From positions 1-13,645 of the forward strand of contig CATZDQ010000020.1 in the NCBI GenBank assembly GCA_958417695.1: a stretch of DNA of 13,645 nucleotides, given 5' to 3'. The notes under the pieces were generated by a model. That model searched no databases, was not told where the DNA came from, and was given only the letters and a program-made list of their open reading frames with translations. The stretch's first letter is position 1, and each line of letters begins with the position of its first letter. The DNA is from an uncultured Clostridiaceae bacterium (GTDB lineage: Bacteria > Bacillota > Clostridia > TANB77 > CAG-508). Made by a program: the position numbers and the translations under genes. This document shows, piece after piece, positions 12,899 through 13,645 of the stretch.

Positions 12899-13102
12899 TT
12901 ATTTTCTTGCTGGTATGCAAACTAAATCAACGCCTGAAGGTGCTACAAATCCTCTTGCAATAGCTACTGCCTTTACTGCTTGATTTAATGCCCCTGCTCC
13001 AATTGCTTGCATCTCTGCTCTGTTTTCTTCTTTCACCAAACCTGCAATGGCTCCTGCTACTGAATTTGGATTTGACTTGGATGAGATTTTTAAAATTTCC
13101 AT
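12899..13102 (-). CDS. spoVS: Stage V sporulation protein S, short form
   Basis: SpoVS is a small Alba-like protein that in B. subtilis affects entry into and progress of sporulation and septation. The sequence is unmistakable: MEILKISSKSNPNSVAGAIA, then AEMQAIGAGALNQAVKAVAI and ARGFVAPSGVDLVCIP. The protein stops at residue 67 (ending IPARK), whereas SpoVS is normally about 86 residues with a further beta strand. The stop is followed within nine bases by a terminator, so the missing end is not encoded just downstream in another frame. AGGAGG lies six bases before the ATG and a sigma-A promoter lies further upstream. Located between ymdB and the solute-binding protein; ymdB-spoVS is a known Bacillus/Clostridium neighbour pair. 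Confidence 0.95.
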   Translation of the reverse strand: MEILKISSKSNPNSVAGAIAGLVKEENRAEMQAIGAGALNQAVKAVAIARGFVAPSGVDLVCIPARK

Positions 13103-13147
13103 TTTTTGCCTCCTATAATTTTATTTTTTATTTGAATTACAGGTATA

Positions 13148-13176
13148 TTTATATTACACTTTCAGGAAAAAGTCCA
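13148..13176 (-). promoter_or_regulatory. Probable sigma-A promoter of spoVS
   Basis: TGGACT (13171..13176, four of six), a 17-base spacer and TATAAA (13148..13153, five of six). No convincing sigma-H match was found, although B. subtilis spoVS is sigma-H dependent. Confidence 0.55.
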
Positions 13177-13233
13177 GTCTTTTTTGGAAATTTTTAGGAG
13201 AAGTTTTCTGCTTTATTTTGCTTTTTTCGTCAT

Positions 13234-13645
13234 TTATTTTAAAAAGATTCTTTGAATACTCTCTGCCTGTCCATTTTCCTCTTTAACACCAATCACACAA
13301 CCATTTAACATGCAATCCCCTTCTGCTAACTTGTATCTTTCAGGAAGAGAAGTTAAAAATCTCTTTAATGCTACTTGTACATCCATCCCAATAATAGCTC
13401 TTTTAGGGCCAGTCATTCCGACATCTGTTATATATGCTGTCCCATTAGCCGTTATTTCTTCATCTGCTGTTTGCACATGAGTATGTGTTCCCCAAACAGC
13501 CGTTACTCTACCATCTAAATAATACTTCATAGCTATTTTCTCTGCTGTTGCTTCTGCATGAAAGTCCACTAAAATACTATCTACTTTTCCTTGAAATCTC
13601 TCTACAATATAAAATACCAATAATAATGGGTTTTCAGATTGGATA
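13234..13645 (-). CDS. ymdB: YmdB family metallophosphoesterase, partial (N-terminus beyond right edge)
   Basis: YmdB (TIGR00282) is a dimetal calcineurin-like phosphodiesterase, reported to hydrolyse 2',3'- and 3',5'-cyclic nucleotides and to influence biofilm and motility decisions in B. subtilis. About 136 C-terminal residues are present, open at the window edge. Family landmarks are ILVDFHAEATAEK and YYLDGRVTAVWGTHTHVQTAD (metal-binding histidines), TAYITDVGMTGP, IIGMD, KRFLTSLPERY and the closing LNGCVIGVKEENG. The TTG at 13620 is an internal leucine codon, not a start: the frame continues upstream to the edge with NPLLL. spoVS follows 131 bases downstream, as in related genomes; rny (ymdA), usually next to ymdB, would lie outside the window. 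Confidence 0.95.
   Translation of the reverse strand, partial: IQSENPLLLVFYIVERFQGKVDSILVDFHAEATAEKIAMKYYLDGRVTAVWGTHTHVQTADEEITANGTAYITDVGMTGPKRAIIGMDVQVALKRFLTSLPERYKLAEGDCMLNGCVIGVKEENGQAESIQRIFLK

Noticed and set aside
1..13645. CRISPR array, insertion sequence, prophage, tRNA or rRNA genes
   Set aside because: No regularly spaced repeats, transposase or phage genes, or cloverleaf-like segments were recognised by reading both strands.

Overview
The window is AT-rich DNA from a spore-forming, low-GC Gram-positive bacterium, most likely an anaerobic or gut member of the Clostridia. The support is the strongly A/T-biased codon use, clear AGGAGG-type ribosome binding sites, spore genes (spoVS, ytfJ/gerW) and Clostridia/Bacillus housekeeping genes (recA, recX, scpA, ymdB, miaB, rpmE). 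Neither species nor genus can be named from this sequence. No rRNA, tRNA, CRISPR array or insertion sequence was seen.

Layout, right to left because nearly everything is on the minus strand. The 3' part of ymdB enters at the right edge. A short spoVS follows with its own promoter and terminator, then an orphan membrane-anchored solute-binding protein, then recA behind a strong promoter with a LexA-like dyad. Two accessory-looking genes come next: a PF11316-type glycosyltransferase and a 354-residue protein with a PemK/MazF-like central domain. They separate recA from recX. recX begins a compact operon recX-scpA-ytfI(DUF2953)-ytfJ, closed by an intrinsic terminator; scpB, usually next to scpA, is absent. 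A monocistronic HD-domain hydrolase gene follows.

The only plus-strand block is 2069..4100: a VanW-domain lipoprotein gene and a DacF-type D-alanyl-D-alanine carboxypeptidase gene. Both are predicted cell-wall functions. The carboxypeptidase reading frame is broken by one extra base at about 3398. A long hairpin separates it from the convergent HD gene. To the left, on the minus strand again, lie a 49-residue membrane peptide gene with a consensus promoter, rpmE with its own promoter and terminator, a 73-residue membrane protein gene and the 5' two-thirds of miaB, which starts at TTG.

Functionally the window mixes DNA repair and chromosome organisation (recA, recX, scpA), RNA modification and translation (miaB, rpmE), sporulation (spoVS, ytfJ) and envelope genes (vanW-like, dac, glycosyltransferase). 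The nearness of recA, recX, ymdB, spoVS and miaB recalls the Bacillus/Clostridium arrangement but is rearranged and interrupted. The most notable items are the PemK-like three-part protein between recA and recX, a predicted hairpin that would hide the ribosome binding site of ytfI, the dac frameshift at a CTT-CGG pair, the short SpoVS and the missing scpB.
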